From Paenibacillus paeoniae (lineage in GTDB: Bacteria > Bacillota > Bacilli > Paenibacillales > Paenibacillaceae): DNA of 64,000 nt. The stretch covers positions 2,356,001 through 2,420,000 of the forward strand of contig NZ_QUBQ01000001.1 of assembly GCF_003388735.1 (NCBI RefSeq), in the 5' to 3' direction. Below are positions 8,086 through 16,766 of this stretch, one piece after another. The notes below the pieces were generated by a model that saw nothing but the letters and a program-made list of their open reading frames with translations, had not been told where the DNA came from and searched no databases. The number at the start of each line of letters is the position of its first letter. The first letter of the stretch is position 1. Both the position numbers and the translations under genes were made by a program.

Positions 8086-8964
8086 CTACAGCCTCAGTGA
8101 TTCCAGCAGCAGCGGCCGAAGCTCCGCGTAGATCGTATCGAAGGCGCTCACCGGGAGCGGATTCTCCCCGTAGCCAGCCTCTACCGTAAAGCCCGGACGG
8201 CGGTAACGGTGTATGAACCAGTCCTTGTAGCCCGCATCGCTGCCGCTCAGCTTGATGGGCGCATAACCGCTCGCCGCTCCTAGCCGATCCGCCAGATTCT
8301 CGGCATGAGGCGGCTCGAAGTCCCGGTAATTCCAATATATTTCTTTGCCTTGGGTATGAAGCGATACAACGGCATGAAATCCAAGACGATCCGTCAGCTC
8401 CGCCAATGCCCCTGCCTCGGGTTCGCAGAGCGGATGAGCACCCGGGTAATCACGAGGGGCCGGAGACACCACATTCCTGCGCTTGCACTCCTCTTCCCAG
8501 AAAGCAGGGAATTGATCATTCAAATCTACGCCGCGGATGTTCGCTTTCCAGCCGCTGAAGTCCTCCACTCCTCCATTCCACGCCAGCAGTGTCCGATAAT
8601 GCGGATGGGAATGGGGAAATCTCCCCTGAACGAGTTCTACCCCGTCCGGGTTCACCATCGGCGCCGCCCATAACGTCACCGTATCAAGCAACACTCCAAT
8701 ATCTTCTCCGCCTAGACGCTGTCCCGCTGTATAAGCGCCGGACAGTTCCGTCATGAATCGCATCAGCAATGCAGATGTAATCCATTCATTCGCATGGCAG
8801 GACGCATTCACATGCACCAGTCGCGAGCCGCGTCCGCAGCATAATGCCACAAGCGGGCGGCCAAATACGCTTTGTCCATATTGGTGTACACCCACAAACG
8901 GATTAATGGCCTTCAAGTCTTGAATCTCGCGCATCATATCGTCGAAGCCGTAATCTGCATTCAC
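8086..8964 (-). CDS. M14-family zinc carboxypeptidase / gamma-D-glutamyl endopeptidase-like
   Basis: A 292-residue M14 peptidase domain without a signal peptide. Zinc ligands are His57 and Glu60 in C-H-A-N-E-W, and the His in V-S-L-H-T-Q-G. The substrate-binding N-P-D-G and D-L-N-D-Q motifs and the catalytic Glu in F-T-V-E-A-G-Y-G are present. The absence of LysM domains and of a secretion signal suggests a cytoplasmic peptide-recycling enzyme, acting for instance on muropeptide stems containing gamma-D-Glu-diaminopimelate; substrate is inference. The start is GTG at 8964 with GGAGG 12 bases upstream. Confidence 0.86.
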   Translation of the reverse strand: MNADYGFDDMMREIQDLKAINPFVGVHQYGQSVFGRPLVALCCGRGSRLVHVNASCHANEWITSALLMRFMTELSGAYTAGQRLGGEDIGVLLDTVTLWAAPMVNPDGVELVQGRFPHSHPHYRTLLAWNGGVEDFSGWKANIRGVDLNDQFPAFWEEECKRRNVVSPAPRDYPGAHPLCEPEAGALAELTDRLGFHAVVSLHTQGKEIYWNYRDFEPPHAENLADRLGAASGYAPIKLSGSDAGYKDWFIHRYRRPGFTVEAGYGENPLPVSAFDTIYAELRPLLLESLRL

Positions 8965-9048
8965 GAGCTTATCTTCCCTCCGCCCTCGCCAGGATTCGTT
9001 TATTTCATCCTATGCGCAAGGAAGCCTGTCCTATCAATGAATCGTGCC

Positions 9049-9077
9049 AAAGAAAAAGCCGTCTCCTTCCGGAGACG
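9049..9077 (-). terminator. Terminator after glutamate racemase
   Basis: A CGTCTCC/GGAGACG stem with TTCC loop (9060-9066, 9071-9077) and a T-rich tail on the minus strand, downstream of the stop at 9114. Confidence 0.82.
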
Positions 9078-9113
9078 ACTGCCTGTTTCTTTATGGGCGC
9101 TGCGTAGATAGGT

Positions 9114-9929
9114 TTATACGATATTCGGAATTTGCCAGACGACCGGCGTCAGCTCAATCTGTTCGCCGAGCCATTGCTGCGCAATCAGCTTGAACATTCC
9201 GGGATCTCCGCTGCAGAAAAACTGATGCACAGGCACCTGATCGTTCCTGGCTAGCTTGCGCTTGTCTTGCAGAATCGTACTGATCTCTCTCGCCGTCTCG
9301 TCAGCGGAGCTGATCAGATTCACTTCGCCACCCATCACTTCGGAGATCGTATCCGTCAGGAACGGATAATGCGTACATCCCAGAATGAGTGTATCGATCG
9401 GATAGGTGCGCATATGGGAAATGGAATCCCGCACCACGTCATACGTCTCGATCGAACGGAAGTTGCCCTGCTCAACCAACGGTACGAACTTCGGACATGC
9501 CTCGCTGACGACCTGCACATGAGGCGACAGCTCCCGCAGCGCTTGCTCGTAGGCACCGCTCTTGATCGTGCCTTCCGTGCCAATGACGCCTACGCAGCCC
9601 GTTTTGGTTCTCCCGACAGCAGCCCGGGCACCAGGATTAATAACGCCTACGACCGGAATAGCGACTCTGGAGCGAATGTCAGCGAGCGCCACCGCTGTAG
9701 CGGTGTTGCAGGCAATGACAATCATTTTCGGATGAAACTGTATCAAATAATCGACGATTTCTCTAGTAAAACGTGTCACTTCTTCAGGGGTTCTCGGACC
9801 ATACGGGGTACGCGCCGTATCTCCGAAATAAATGATCTTCTCGCGCGGCAATTGGCGCATCACTTCCTTAACAACCGTAAGGCCGCCCACGCCAGAATCT
9901 AGTATCGCTATCGGTTGCTGCACAAACAC
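9114..9929 (-). CDS. racE: Glutamate racemase
   Basis: A 271-residue cofactor-independent racemase that makes D-glutamate for peptidoglycan. Catalytic residues are visible: Asp11 in I-L-D-S-G-V-G-G, Cys74 in I-A-C-N-T-A, and the second Cys in L-G-C-T-H-Y-P, with F-G-D-T-A-R-T-P-Y-G between. The length is normal. The likely start is GTG at 9929, but its ribosome site is poor and another GTG follows two codons later. It has its own terminator at 9049-9077. Confidence 0.95.
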   Translation of the reverse strand: MFVQQPIAILDSGVGGLTVVKEVMRQLPREKIIYFGDTARTPYGPRTPEEVTRFTREIVDYLIQFHPKMIVIACNTATAVALADIRSRVAIPVVGVINPGARAAVGRTKTGCVGVIGTEGTIKSGAYEQALRELSPHVQVVSEACPKFVPLVEQGNFRSIETYDVVRDSISHMRTYPIDTLILGCTHYPFLTDTISEVMGGEVNLISSADETAREISTILQDKRKLARNDQVPVHQFFCSGDPGMFKLIAQQWLGEQIELTPVVWQIPNIV

Positions 9930-10050
9930 ACCGCTTTCTTAAACAAGATGATGGTATCCGACTCCGAGACAGAATAGCATATGATTTCGGCATCGAAAAC
10001 GTACCTACATCTTAACGCAAATATGGACAAGGTTCAAGAAGCTCTGAGCA

Positions 10051-10089
10051 AGACAAAGAGCCGAGCGCTTGCCGCCCGCGCCGGCTCTT
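10051..10089 (-). terminator. Terminator after the ytxH-like gene
   Basis: AAGAGCCG (10056-10063) pairs with CGGCTCTT (10082-10089); a T-rich tail follows on the minus strand. It ends the DUF948/YtxH pair. Confidence 0.75.
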
Positions 10090-10109
10090 CGTTATGTGCC
10101 TCCATCGTC

Positions 10110-10508
10110 TTACAGTTGATCGGAAGATGCTTCTTCCTCCACCGCTTCTGCAGAAACATCACACGCTTCTTCCACAAATTCCTCGGACGAGAACTCAGTA
10201 GAGACCCCCGAAATCGTCGCAATTTCTGAGGCATCCGAGGACTTGCGCAAGCCTTTTACACTGCTTACGACATTACCGGCAATCGAGGATGCCTGATCCC
10301 CAATTTCCCGCACAATACGGCCCGTCGTCTCGCCAACTTTATTCGCTGCCTTAATTGTCGAGTCCCCTACCTTCTGGGCTCCTATGGAAATATTCTGACG
10401 CAGCTCCTTGCCTGCTTTCGGCGCGAATAGCAAAGCTGTAATGGAACCGATAACTCCTCCAGCTATCGCACCCAGCAAAAATCCTTTAGTATCTTTACGT
10501 GTTGACAT
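10110..10508 (-). CDS. YtxH domain-containing protein
   Basis: A 132-residue protein with a glycine-rich membrane segment (about 9-30, G-F-L-L-G-A-I-A-G-G-V-I-G) followed by L-F-A-P-K-A-G-K-E-L-R, the YtxH signature. The middle is amphipathic helix and the C-terminal tail is acidic (E-E-E-A-S-S). YtxH-like proteins belong to general-stress operons in Bacillales; biochemical role unknown. It follows the DUF948 gene by 51 bases on the same strand, as in ytxG-ytxH of Bacillus. Confidence 0.87.
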   Translation of the reverse strand: MSTRKDTKGFLLGAIAGGVIGSITALLFAPKAGKELRQNISIGAQKVGDSTIKAANKVGETTGRIVREIGDQASSIAGNVVSSVKGLRKSSDASEIATISGVSTEFSSEEFVEEACDVSAEAVEEEASSDQL

Positions 10509-10559
10509 CGATAATCGCTCCCTTCGTCATTAGAGTACCCTTCGTCTCGGCTTGTTGAT

Positions 10560-11015
10560 TCAGCCATTCGGGCGAGAATCGTGATGGGTATCCGTTTTGC
10601 TTCTCGATTGCCACAACTGCCAGGCCGTCAGCCCAAGCTCCGCCCACTGTGCCGCCTCATTCAGATGGCGGCTTGCCGCAATGCGCTCTGCGTGCTTGAC
10701 AGCTGAGGAGGACAAGGTGGTCGCGACGTGCTCGACAGCCGATGACGTTCTCTCGACCGTGCCGCTTACTTGACGAACCGCCTGCACTAGTCCCCCTGCC
10801 GCTTCCAGACTCTGCTGCACGCCCCTGGCCGTCTGCTCCACCGGCTGAAGCACCGCTCCAATTTCCATCGATAGCCGGTGCAGATCGGCTTGCATCGCTT
10901 CCACAGACGCTTGCGCTTGCCCAAGCCTGCGCAGCATCATGCGAAGTCCAATCAACAATCCCGCCACTAAAACGACGAATGCTGCCGCTGCTGCCACCGC
11001 ACTCCATTCCGCCAT
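10560..11015 (-). CDS. DUF948 (YtxG-like) membrane protein
   Basis: A 151-residue protein with one N-terminal membrane helix (about 5-28) and a long helical, coiled-coil-prone region (A-Q-A-S-V-E-A-M-Q-A-D-L), characteristic of DUF948. The ATG at 11015 is chosen because GGAGAGGAGG lies eight bases upstream; a start at 11042 would swallow that site. It forms a two-gene unit with the YtxH-like gene and probably has the same stress-related, still undefined role. Confidence 0.82.
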   Translation of the reverse strand: MAEWSAVAAAAAFVVLVAGLLIGLRMMLRRLGQAQASVEAMQADLHRLSMEIGAVLQPVEQTARGVQQSLEAAGGLVQAVRQVSGTVERTSSAVEHVATTLSSSAVKHAERIAASRHLNEAAQWAELGLTAWQLWQSRSKTDTHHDSRPNG

Positions 11016-11246
11016 GCCGAACGCCTCCTCTCCAGCCGTCATCGCAGCCCCTGCGCTTGCCTTGGAGCCTTGCGGCTAGACGAATGCCTACTTCGTAATG
11101 ACAGTATAAGCAGCATGGGCTCGTCTTGACACAACGCCATATGTATTTCTGTTCGCGGGATTCCGACTGCGTCGACAACTCAATTTCCAGCACCTGAAAG
11201 TGTGCAGTTCGCGAGTGGCGCTTCAAACGCCAACAGACTATTTTCT

Positions 11247-11292
11247 GATAAAAAATAAGCAGCCACCACAGAAATAACCTGTGATCGCTGCT
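11247..11292 (-). terminator. Strong terminator ending the nucleoside-salvage operon
   Basis: AGCAGC/GCTGCT outer and ATCACAG/CTGTGGT inner pairing (11258-11292), then TTATTTTTTA on the minus strand. It lies seven bases after the stop of the ADP-ribosylglycohydrolase gene. Confidence 0.9.
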
Positions 11293-11298
11293 CGTATA

Positions 11299-12690
11299 TT
11301 ACTGGATTTGATGCTTCCGCACGGCCGATACCGTCCACTCGGACAGCTCGGTAATCTTCATTTTTTTCATCTCGCGCAAATACGTGTCAAGCACGTCTCC
11401 GATCGGATCGGTCCATTTGCTGTCGATGGAGGAAAGTCCATTCATAATGCCCAGCGCCGTGACGATTTGCGCTGCATTACAATCGACGTCTTGTCCAGCC
11501 ATTGCAATGATATGCAGCGTCTCATCGAAATCGCCATTGCCATACCATAGCGCCACCACTTCCGCCATCGCGTTCGGGTAAGCGTGAATCCAGTTGTATT
11601 CTTTGAATCTTTCCTCGCACAACTTCCAGGTTTCACGCCAGTCATTATGCTGACGGCACCACTGAACGGCTGTCGATACGATTTCGTAATATTCGCTATC
11701 CGTCGGAATTGCGTCTACAGACAATTCAACGATTTTCCGAATATCCTTTTCAACGAAAGCGAGCGATACGAATACCGCGTTGAAAATTTCTCCCAGCACT
11801 CCGTTGTTCGCATGCGATACGACCGCATCCTTCCAGGCTAGCTTTGCCGCTTCCATGGGGTTGCCGGGAGCAACCATCCCGCAGATCGCGCCGCGCATCT
11901 GAGCGCCGATCCATTCCTGGAACGGATTGTTCAAATAGCCACTCTCCGGTGGATAGATTCCGCTCCGGATATTTTTCAGGGCGATATCTTCGGCCGACCA
12001 GCCGCTCGGCACAAGCGCCACCCATTCCTCGGCGATCGTCACAGACGAAACCTCATATCCAAATTTATCGAACGCGTTCAAGAAAGCGATTTCGAACGTA
12101 ATGTCATCGTTATACGTGTTCGGCTTACGCACATAACCACGAATTTCCCCGAACTTCTCCAGCAGCTTCTGGGACGTATAACCTTCGATCGCAGTCCCGA
12201 GGGCACCGCCGACGATCTGAGCTACCCATCCTGCGTATATACGCGATGCGAATTGTTCCGCATGTACATTGTACGGCTCATAGACTGGAAATTTTGCTTT
12301 CGCCTCGTACTCTTCCCATGTCTCATAAGCCTGATAACGCCAATACTGGGATTCTTCGTTCTTAGGTAAACGAGACAGCTCGTTCATCAGCCGCGCGGTT
12401 ATCCGCTGAAGCTCTGGCATGTCATTTTTCTCGTAGGCCGCTGTTCCCTCCTCAAGCAGATGAAGGAGATGATCCGTCTGATAGCCCATATTATGCATCG
12501 ACTGCACAGCCGCAACAGCCAGTATCTCCGGTGCTCCAGAGCCTGGAACATTGCTATGCCAGAATAGCTTCAAGGTCATATCATAAAATTGTTCCACCTG
12601 GGTCATGGCCAGCCAAGTCTGTTCTTCCTCGTCCAGTATGACCGGATCCGCGTTTTGCATCAATTGGTATGCTTTCTCCCATGCTTTCAT
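11299..12690 (-). CDS. ADP-ribosylglycohydrolase family protein
   Basis: A 463-residue protein. The C-terminal two-thirds carry the ADP-ribosylglycohydrolase (ARH/DraG) fold: G-G-A-L-G-T-A-I-E-G near 165, N-D-D-I-T-F-E metal-binding acidic patch, and G-Q-D-V-D-C-N-A-A near 405 (family form GxDxD(T/C)NAA). The N-terminal ~130 residues are an additional helical domain. The ATG at 12690 has GGAGG nine bases upstream. It lies 157 bases after the second nucleoside hydrolase with no terminator seen between, so it is probably the last operon gene. The family removes ADP-ribose or cleaves related N- or O-glycosidic bonds. In this setting a nucleoside- or ADP-ribose-like small substrate is more likely than a protein, which is inference. 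Confidence 0.82.
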   Translation of the reverse strand: MKAWEKAYQLMQNADPVILDEEEQTWLAMTQVEQFYDMTLKLFWHSNVPGSGAPEILAVAAVQSMHNMGYQTDHLLHLLEEGTAAYEKNDMPELQRITARLMNELSRLPKNEESQYWRYQAYETWEEYEAKAKFPVYEPYNVHAEQFASRIYAGWVAQIVGGALGTAIEGYTSQKLLEKFGEIRGYVRKPNTYNDDITFEIAFLNAFDKFGYEVSSVTIAEEWVALVPSGWSAEDIALKNIRSGIYPPESGYLNNPFQEWIGAQMRGAICGMVAPGNPMEAAKLAWKDAVVSHANNGVLGEIFNAVFVSLAFVEKDIRKIVELSVDAIPTDSEYYEIVSTAVQWCRQHNDWRETWKLCEERFKEYNWIHAYPNAMAEVVALWYGNGDFDETLHIIAMAGQDVDCNAAQIVTALGIMNGLSSIDSKWTDPIGDVLDTYLREMKKMKITELSEWTVSAVRKHQIQ

Positions 12691-12847
12691 ATCGTAATTC
12701 CTCCCCGTTAATGTAATTCGCGAAAGTAGCTTCAATCTCAGGAAAAGTTCACTTAATCAATAGTATCTCCCCGTCATTGCCGAACTCTTATGCGCATTGT
12801 TGTGCAAGCACCTGACCAATAGTGAAGCTGCCTGTATCTAAACGAGC

Positions 12848-13780
12848 CTACACTACCCGACTCAGAAAATGGGCAAGGAATCGATCCGCGTCCACCTCAA
12901 GACAAACCTCTATACTTGGACGCTCGTTCGGCAGGGCGTTGCGGTCGGCATAGGTTCGACCAACAGTATGCATCCCCTCCGTATCAACTCTCACCGGCAG
13001 CGATTCTGTCCGGCAAAACGTTGGGTCAATGACGATGCCTACCGCTAGTGGATCGTGCAGAGCACAGCCGCCGATGCCGGGGCTGAACGTTTCGTATGCA
13101 TCGATATAAAAATCTGTCGCGTCCGCCAGGAAATGAGACAGCTTGCTGCCCTGATCACGCCACTCCTGCAATCGGGTACGAGGCAGCAGCGTCTTCATCG
13201 TTACGTCTAGCCCGACCAGCTTAATCGGCAGCCCCGAACCGAACACAAACTCAGCGGCTTCCGGGTCGCTATGAATATTGGCTTCCGCATACGGTGTAAC
13301 GTTCCCCGGTACTGTGACAGCTCCCCCCATGATGATCACTTGACCGACCACCCGCACGAATTCGGGATCTGAACGAATAGCCTTCGCCAGATTGGTCATT
13401 GGACCAACGGAAATGATCGTTAATTGACCGGGCATGCTTCTCGCCTGTTCCACCATAAATTGCGGAGCAGTAAGCGATGCAGCTTGACCTTTAGGAAGAG
13501 CATCGCGCATCGCGCCGCCTAAGCCGTCTTCGCCATGCACATGCTTGGCGTACGCATCCTTATTCCCGGACAATGGCTCCTCCGCGCCAGCGTACACCGG
13601 CACATCCTCGCGTCCCAGCAGTTCAAGCACATAGAGGGAGTTGCGGGTCGCTTCCTCTACGGTTACATTTCCGAATAACGTCGTCACTCCGATCAGCTTC
13701 ACCTCTGGAGAATGAGCAGCATAAGCGATCGCCATCATATCATCAATACCCGTATCCACATCCAGAATAATTGGTTTCAA
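12848..13780 (-). CDS. Nucleoside hydrolase (IunH family), copy 2
   Basis: A 310-residue inosine/uridine-preferring nucleoside hydrolase-type protein. The calcium-binding motif I-L-D-V-D-T-G-I-D-D is at the start; V-G-P-M-T-N-L-A, I-M-G-G-A and E-A-N-I-H-S-D-P-E-A-A follow. The chosen start is TTG at 13780 because GAGGTG lies six bases before it and this gives the usual family N-terminus (M-K-P-I-I-L-D); a longer frame exists to 13804. It follows copy 1 at a spacing of 24 bases. It releases the base from a ribonucleoside, yielding ribose for the ribokinase of the same operon. Confidence 0.9.
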   Translation of the reverse strand: MKPIILDVDTGIDDMMAIAYAAHSPEVKLIGVTTLFGNVTVEEATRNSLYVLELLGREDVPVYAGAEEPLSGNKDAYAKHVHGEDGLGGAMRDALPKGQAASLTAPQFMVEQARSMPGQLTIISVGPMTNLAKAIRSDPEFVRVVGQVIIMGGAVTVPGNVTPYAEANIHSDPEAAEFVFGSGLPIKLVGLDVTMKTLLPRTRLQEWRDQGSKLSHFLADATDFYIDAYETFSPGIGGCALHDPLAVGIVIDPTFCRTESLPVRVDTEGMHTVGRTYADRNALPNERPSIEVCLEVDADRFLAHFLSRVV

Positions 13781-13804
13781 GCAGTTCACCTCGCTGTTAA
13801 GCAA

Positions 13805-14755
13805 CTAGGTCGCTTTGGAATATTTCGTCAAAGTCTCAATCATCAATTCCCAAAACTTGTCCTGATCGAGATCTAACGCCACGTTCACATTCGGTTCCTT
13901 GCCCGTTACGCCGAGCATATCGATTACCGTCATTCCATAGCTGTATTCGCCTTTTGTCTCGATGTCCACATGCAGCTTGCGGTAGGTAAATATAGATGGA
14001 TCGATACAATATGCAACACAGCATGCATCATGGATCGGTGCGCCCTCAAAACCGAACACTTCCTTGTACGTTTGCATGAAAAATTGCAACAGCTCCACCA
14101 CAAAATCCGATACCGAATGGTTGATCCGTTTGATCCGCTCCTGAATTTCGGGTGTTGCTTGCGCCTTATGCGTCAAATCAAGCCCGAACATCGTCAGCGG
14201 CACACCGCTCTCGAAGACGACCTTGGCCGCCTCGGCGTCTACGAAAATGTTGAATTCCGCCGCAGGTGTCCAATTCCCTAATGTGCCTCCGCCCATTAGG
14301 ACAATTTCACGGATTTTTGGAATGATCGCAGGTTCTTTGCGCATCGCCATAGCTATGTTCGTCAACGGACCAGTTGGAACGAGTGTAATGTCTCCGTCCG
14401 AAGCTAGCAGCTCTCGAATGATGAAGTCGACTGCATGCTCATCTGCTATTGCCTTTGTTGGCATCGGAAGCAATGGACCATCCATTCCGCTATCTCCATG
14501 GATATCAGCTGCAGTCTCCCGCTTGCGCACAAGCGGCAGTGACGCTCCTTTAGCAACAGGCGTGTCCATCAGCCCTGCGATTTCACATACTTTTAACGCA
14601 TTAACGGTCGTTTTATCGACTTCCGCATTGCCCGCTACCGTTGTTATACCTATCAAATCCACTCTCGGATCCGCTCCTGCAAGCAATATCGCAATAGCGT
14701 CGTCATGTCCTGGGTCGCAATCAATGATAATCTTTTTAACCTCTGCCTTACCCAT
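13805..14755 (-). CDS. Nucleoside hydrolase (IunH family), copy 1
   Basis: A 316-residue nucleoside hydrolase with I-I-I-D-C-D-P-G-H-D-D (Asp12, 14, 18 and 19), T-G-P-L-T-N-I-A-M-A, L-M-G-G-G and E-F-N-I-F-V-D-A-E-A-A. It differs substantially from copy 2 (for example P-G-H against T-G-I in the metal loop), so the pair probably covers different nucleosides rather than being a recent duplication. AGGGG lies ten bases before the ATG. The start follows the NupQ-like permease stop by 15 bases. Confidence 0.93.
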   Translation of the reverse strand: MGKAEVKKIIIDCDPGHDDAIAILLAGADPRVDLIGITTVAGNAEVDKTTVNALKVCEIAGLMDTPVAKGASLPLVRKRETAADIHGDSGMDGPLLPMPTKAIADEHAVDFIIRELLASDGDITLVPTGPLTNIAMAMRKEPAIIPKIREIVLMGGGTLGNWTPAAEFNIFVDAEAAKVVFESGVPLTMFGLDLTHKAQATPEIQERIKRINHSVSDFVVELLQFFMQTYKEVFGFEGAPIHDACCVAYCIDPSIFTYRKLHVDIETKGEYSYGMTVIDMLGVTGKEPNVNVALDLDQDKFWELMIETLTKYSKAT

Positions 14756-14770
14756 CGTATCTTGTCCCCT

Positions 14771-15706
14771 TTAGGTTATAGTAGCGAGTTTCCTCTTCTG
14801 TCGAACAGCGAAAAATACGAGTGCGGCAATCGTTACAACATAGGGAACCATCTGAATGAATTGGCTTGGGATCGGCGCATCCGGAACGGTCTGCACAATC
14901 GTCGCCAGCGCACTAGCGAGACCGAAGATCAGCGAGCCAAATAAAATACCGATCGGGTTGCGGTTACCAAGCAGTACAACAGCTAGAGCAAGGAAACCGG
15001 CACCTCCGGTCATATCCTTTACGAACATATTGGTAAGTCCATTAGACATGAAGGCACCCGCTAGTCCAGCGAAAACACCGCTCCATGCCAGCGCGGAATA
15101 TTGAATCCGCGTAACTGGAATACCTAGCGACTGTGCAGCTTGAGGCGCTTCGCCAACAGAACGGAGATGAACACCGTAAGGTGTCCGATAGATCAGAACC
15201 ATACAGAATACAACGGATAAAATGGCGATCCAAACCATGAGATTGTGCCCGCTGAGCAGCTTGCCCAGCAGGGGTACGTCTTCAATAAACGGGATATGCA
15301 CGGTCGGTATCGGCGCAGCCTTGCTTGGGGAATAGTTCCCGGTCACACCGAAAATCTTACTCATCAGGAAAATGGTAAAGCCCGAGCCGAAGATATTGAC
15401 TGCGAATCCTGTTATGATGATATCTACCTTCATCTTGAGCGAGAAGAATCCCATTCCGTAGCTGATGAGTACAGATACCCCTACTCCCGCCAGCACGCCA
15501 AGCGCCCAGTTTCCTGTGGTGGATCCCACCGCGATTGAAGTAAACGCCGACATCAGCATTAGTCCTTCAAGGCCGATGTTGATGGCACCGCCGATATCCG
15601 AGATAAGTCCGCCCAAAGCAGCCAATAGGATCGGCGTCATTACACGCAGCAGCACAGCAATCAGCGATAGATCTATAATCTGGCTCCAAATGGTTTGCCA
15701 CACCAT
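14771..15706 (-). CDS. nupQ: BMP-type nucleoside ABC transporter permease, NupQ/YufQ-like
   Basis: A 311-residue polytopic permease with G-G-A-I-N-I-G-L-E-G-L-M-L near the start and G-E-A-P-Q-A-A-Q-S-L-G-I in the cytoplasmic loop. Both are typical of the BPD_transp_2 (RbsC/LivH-like) permeases paired with BMP lipoproteins. It begins one base after the stop of the other permease (TAA-G-ATG), so the two are co-translated as a heterodimer. The role is membrane passage of nucleosides; exact specificity cannot be told from sequence alone. Confidence 0.9.
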   Translation of the reverse strand: MVWQTIWSQIIDLSLIAVLLRVMTPILLAALGGLISDIGGAINIGLEGLMLMSAFTSIAVGSTTGNWALGVLAGVGVSVLISYGMGFFSLKMKVDIIITGFAVNIFGSGFTIFLMSKIFGVTGNYSPSKAAPIPTVHIPFIEDVPLLGKLLSGHNLMVWIAILSVVFCMVLIYRTPYGVHLRSVGEAPQAAQSLGIPVTRIQYSALAWSGVFAGLAGAFMSNGLTNMFVKDMTGGAGFLALAVVLLGNRNPIGILFGSLIFGLASALATIVQTVPDAPIPSQFIQMVPYVVTIAALVFFAVRQKRKLATIT

Positions 15707-15707
15707 C

Positions 15708-16766
15708 TTATTTCACCGCCTTTTGCTCGTTTTTGGCACACCTTTGTTTAAGAAAGGTAAAAATCGCCTGTGCCGTCACGAGCAGCACGAGCATGACTTG
15801 AATAATGACCGCAACCTCTCTGGGCATATCGCTCCCATATTGCATCGTCTGAGCTCCCACTTGAATATACGCATAGAATAATCCGGCGATGAGCACACCC
15901 ACTGGATGATTGCGAGCGAGCAATGCAATAATGATGCCATCAAAACCAAGACCCGCAGAGAAGTTTTGTTTGAAGGTCCCTTGAATCCCCAGTATTTCCA
16001 CGATTCCCGCCAGCGCGGCCAGCGCACCGCTAATCATAACGCTGATGACTATAATTCTACGCGTTGCGATACCGCCATACCGGGCAAAATGTCCATTCTT
16101 CCCGACCAACCGCAGTTCGTAACCGAGCGAGGTTTTGTAAAGAAGCAAATATACAATGACAACAGCCGCCAGTGCGATCAGAATGCCGGCATGGGCGCTC
16201 GTTCCGGGAATAATCTTGGCGAGCAAAATGTCCTTATTAATATTTTCCATTTTCGCATAGCCGCCGCCCTGAGCCTTAAACTGATTATTTACAAAATAGG
16301 AGGTTAGCAAAATAGCCACAAAATTAAGCATCAATGTCGTGACGATCTCGTTAGCGTTCATGTAGGCTTTCAGTATCCCAGGAATCGCCCCAAAAATAGC
16401 TCCCCCGATGAGCGCGGCTAACAATACCAGCGGCAGATGAATCCATGGACTTAAGCCTGGCAAGTACACCGCGGTGAGTGCTCCTAGAAAGCTGCCCATG
16501 TACAATTGGCCCTCGGCACCCATACTGAATACGCCTGTTTGGAGTACGACCGAAACAGCGAGACCCGTTAAAATCAAGGGGACAGCTTTGTTTAGTATCG
16601 TTCCAACATTAAACCAACTGGATAACGGGTCAAGGAACAGAGCACTAATGGCCGTAAAGGGTTCGCTGCTGGTTAGAAAAATAACGACAAAGCCGCACAG
16701 CAGCGCAGTTACAACCGCCATCAGAATTCCGCTAACTTCCAGCACCAACATTTTGGACGGTTTCAT
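15708..16766 (-). CDS. nupP: BMP-type nucleoside ABC transporter permease, NupP/YufP-like
   Basis: A 352-residue permease with an N-terminal membrane helix, then F-S-M-G-A-E-G-Q-L-Y-M-G and A-N-E-I-V-T-T-L-M-L-N, both hallmarks of the larger permease of nucleoside BMP transporters. The ATG overlaps the ATPase stop codon in an ATGA arrangement (16763-16766), and the NupQ-like gene follows directly. It forms the channel with NupQ. Confidence 0.9.
   Translation of the reverse strand: MKPSKMLVLEVSGILMAVVTALLCGFVVIFLTSSEPFTAISALFLDPLSSWFNVGTILNKAVPLILTGLAVSVVLQTGVFSMGAEGQLYMGSFLGALTAVYLPGLSPWIHLPLVLLAALIGGAIFGAIPGILKAYMNANEIVTTLMLNFVAILLTSYFVNNQFKAQGGGYAKMENINKDILLAKIIPGTSAHAGILIALAAVVIVYLLLYKTSLGYELRLVGKNGHFARYGGIATRRIIVISVMISGALAALAGIVEILGIQGTFKQNFSAGLGFDGIIIALLARNHPVGVLIAGLFYAYIQVGAQTMQYGSDMPREVAVIIQVMLVLLVTAQAIFTFLKQRCAKNEQKAVK

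Noticed and set aside
10657..11226. Second open frame over the DUF948 gene
   Set aside because: Ser/Gly/Arg-rich shadow translation in another frame; the DUF948 frame has the ribosome site and membrane helix.
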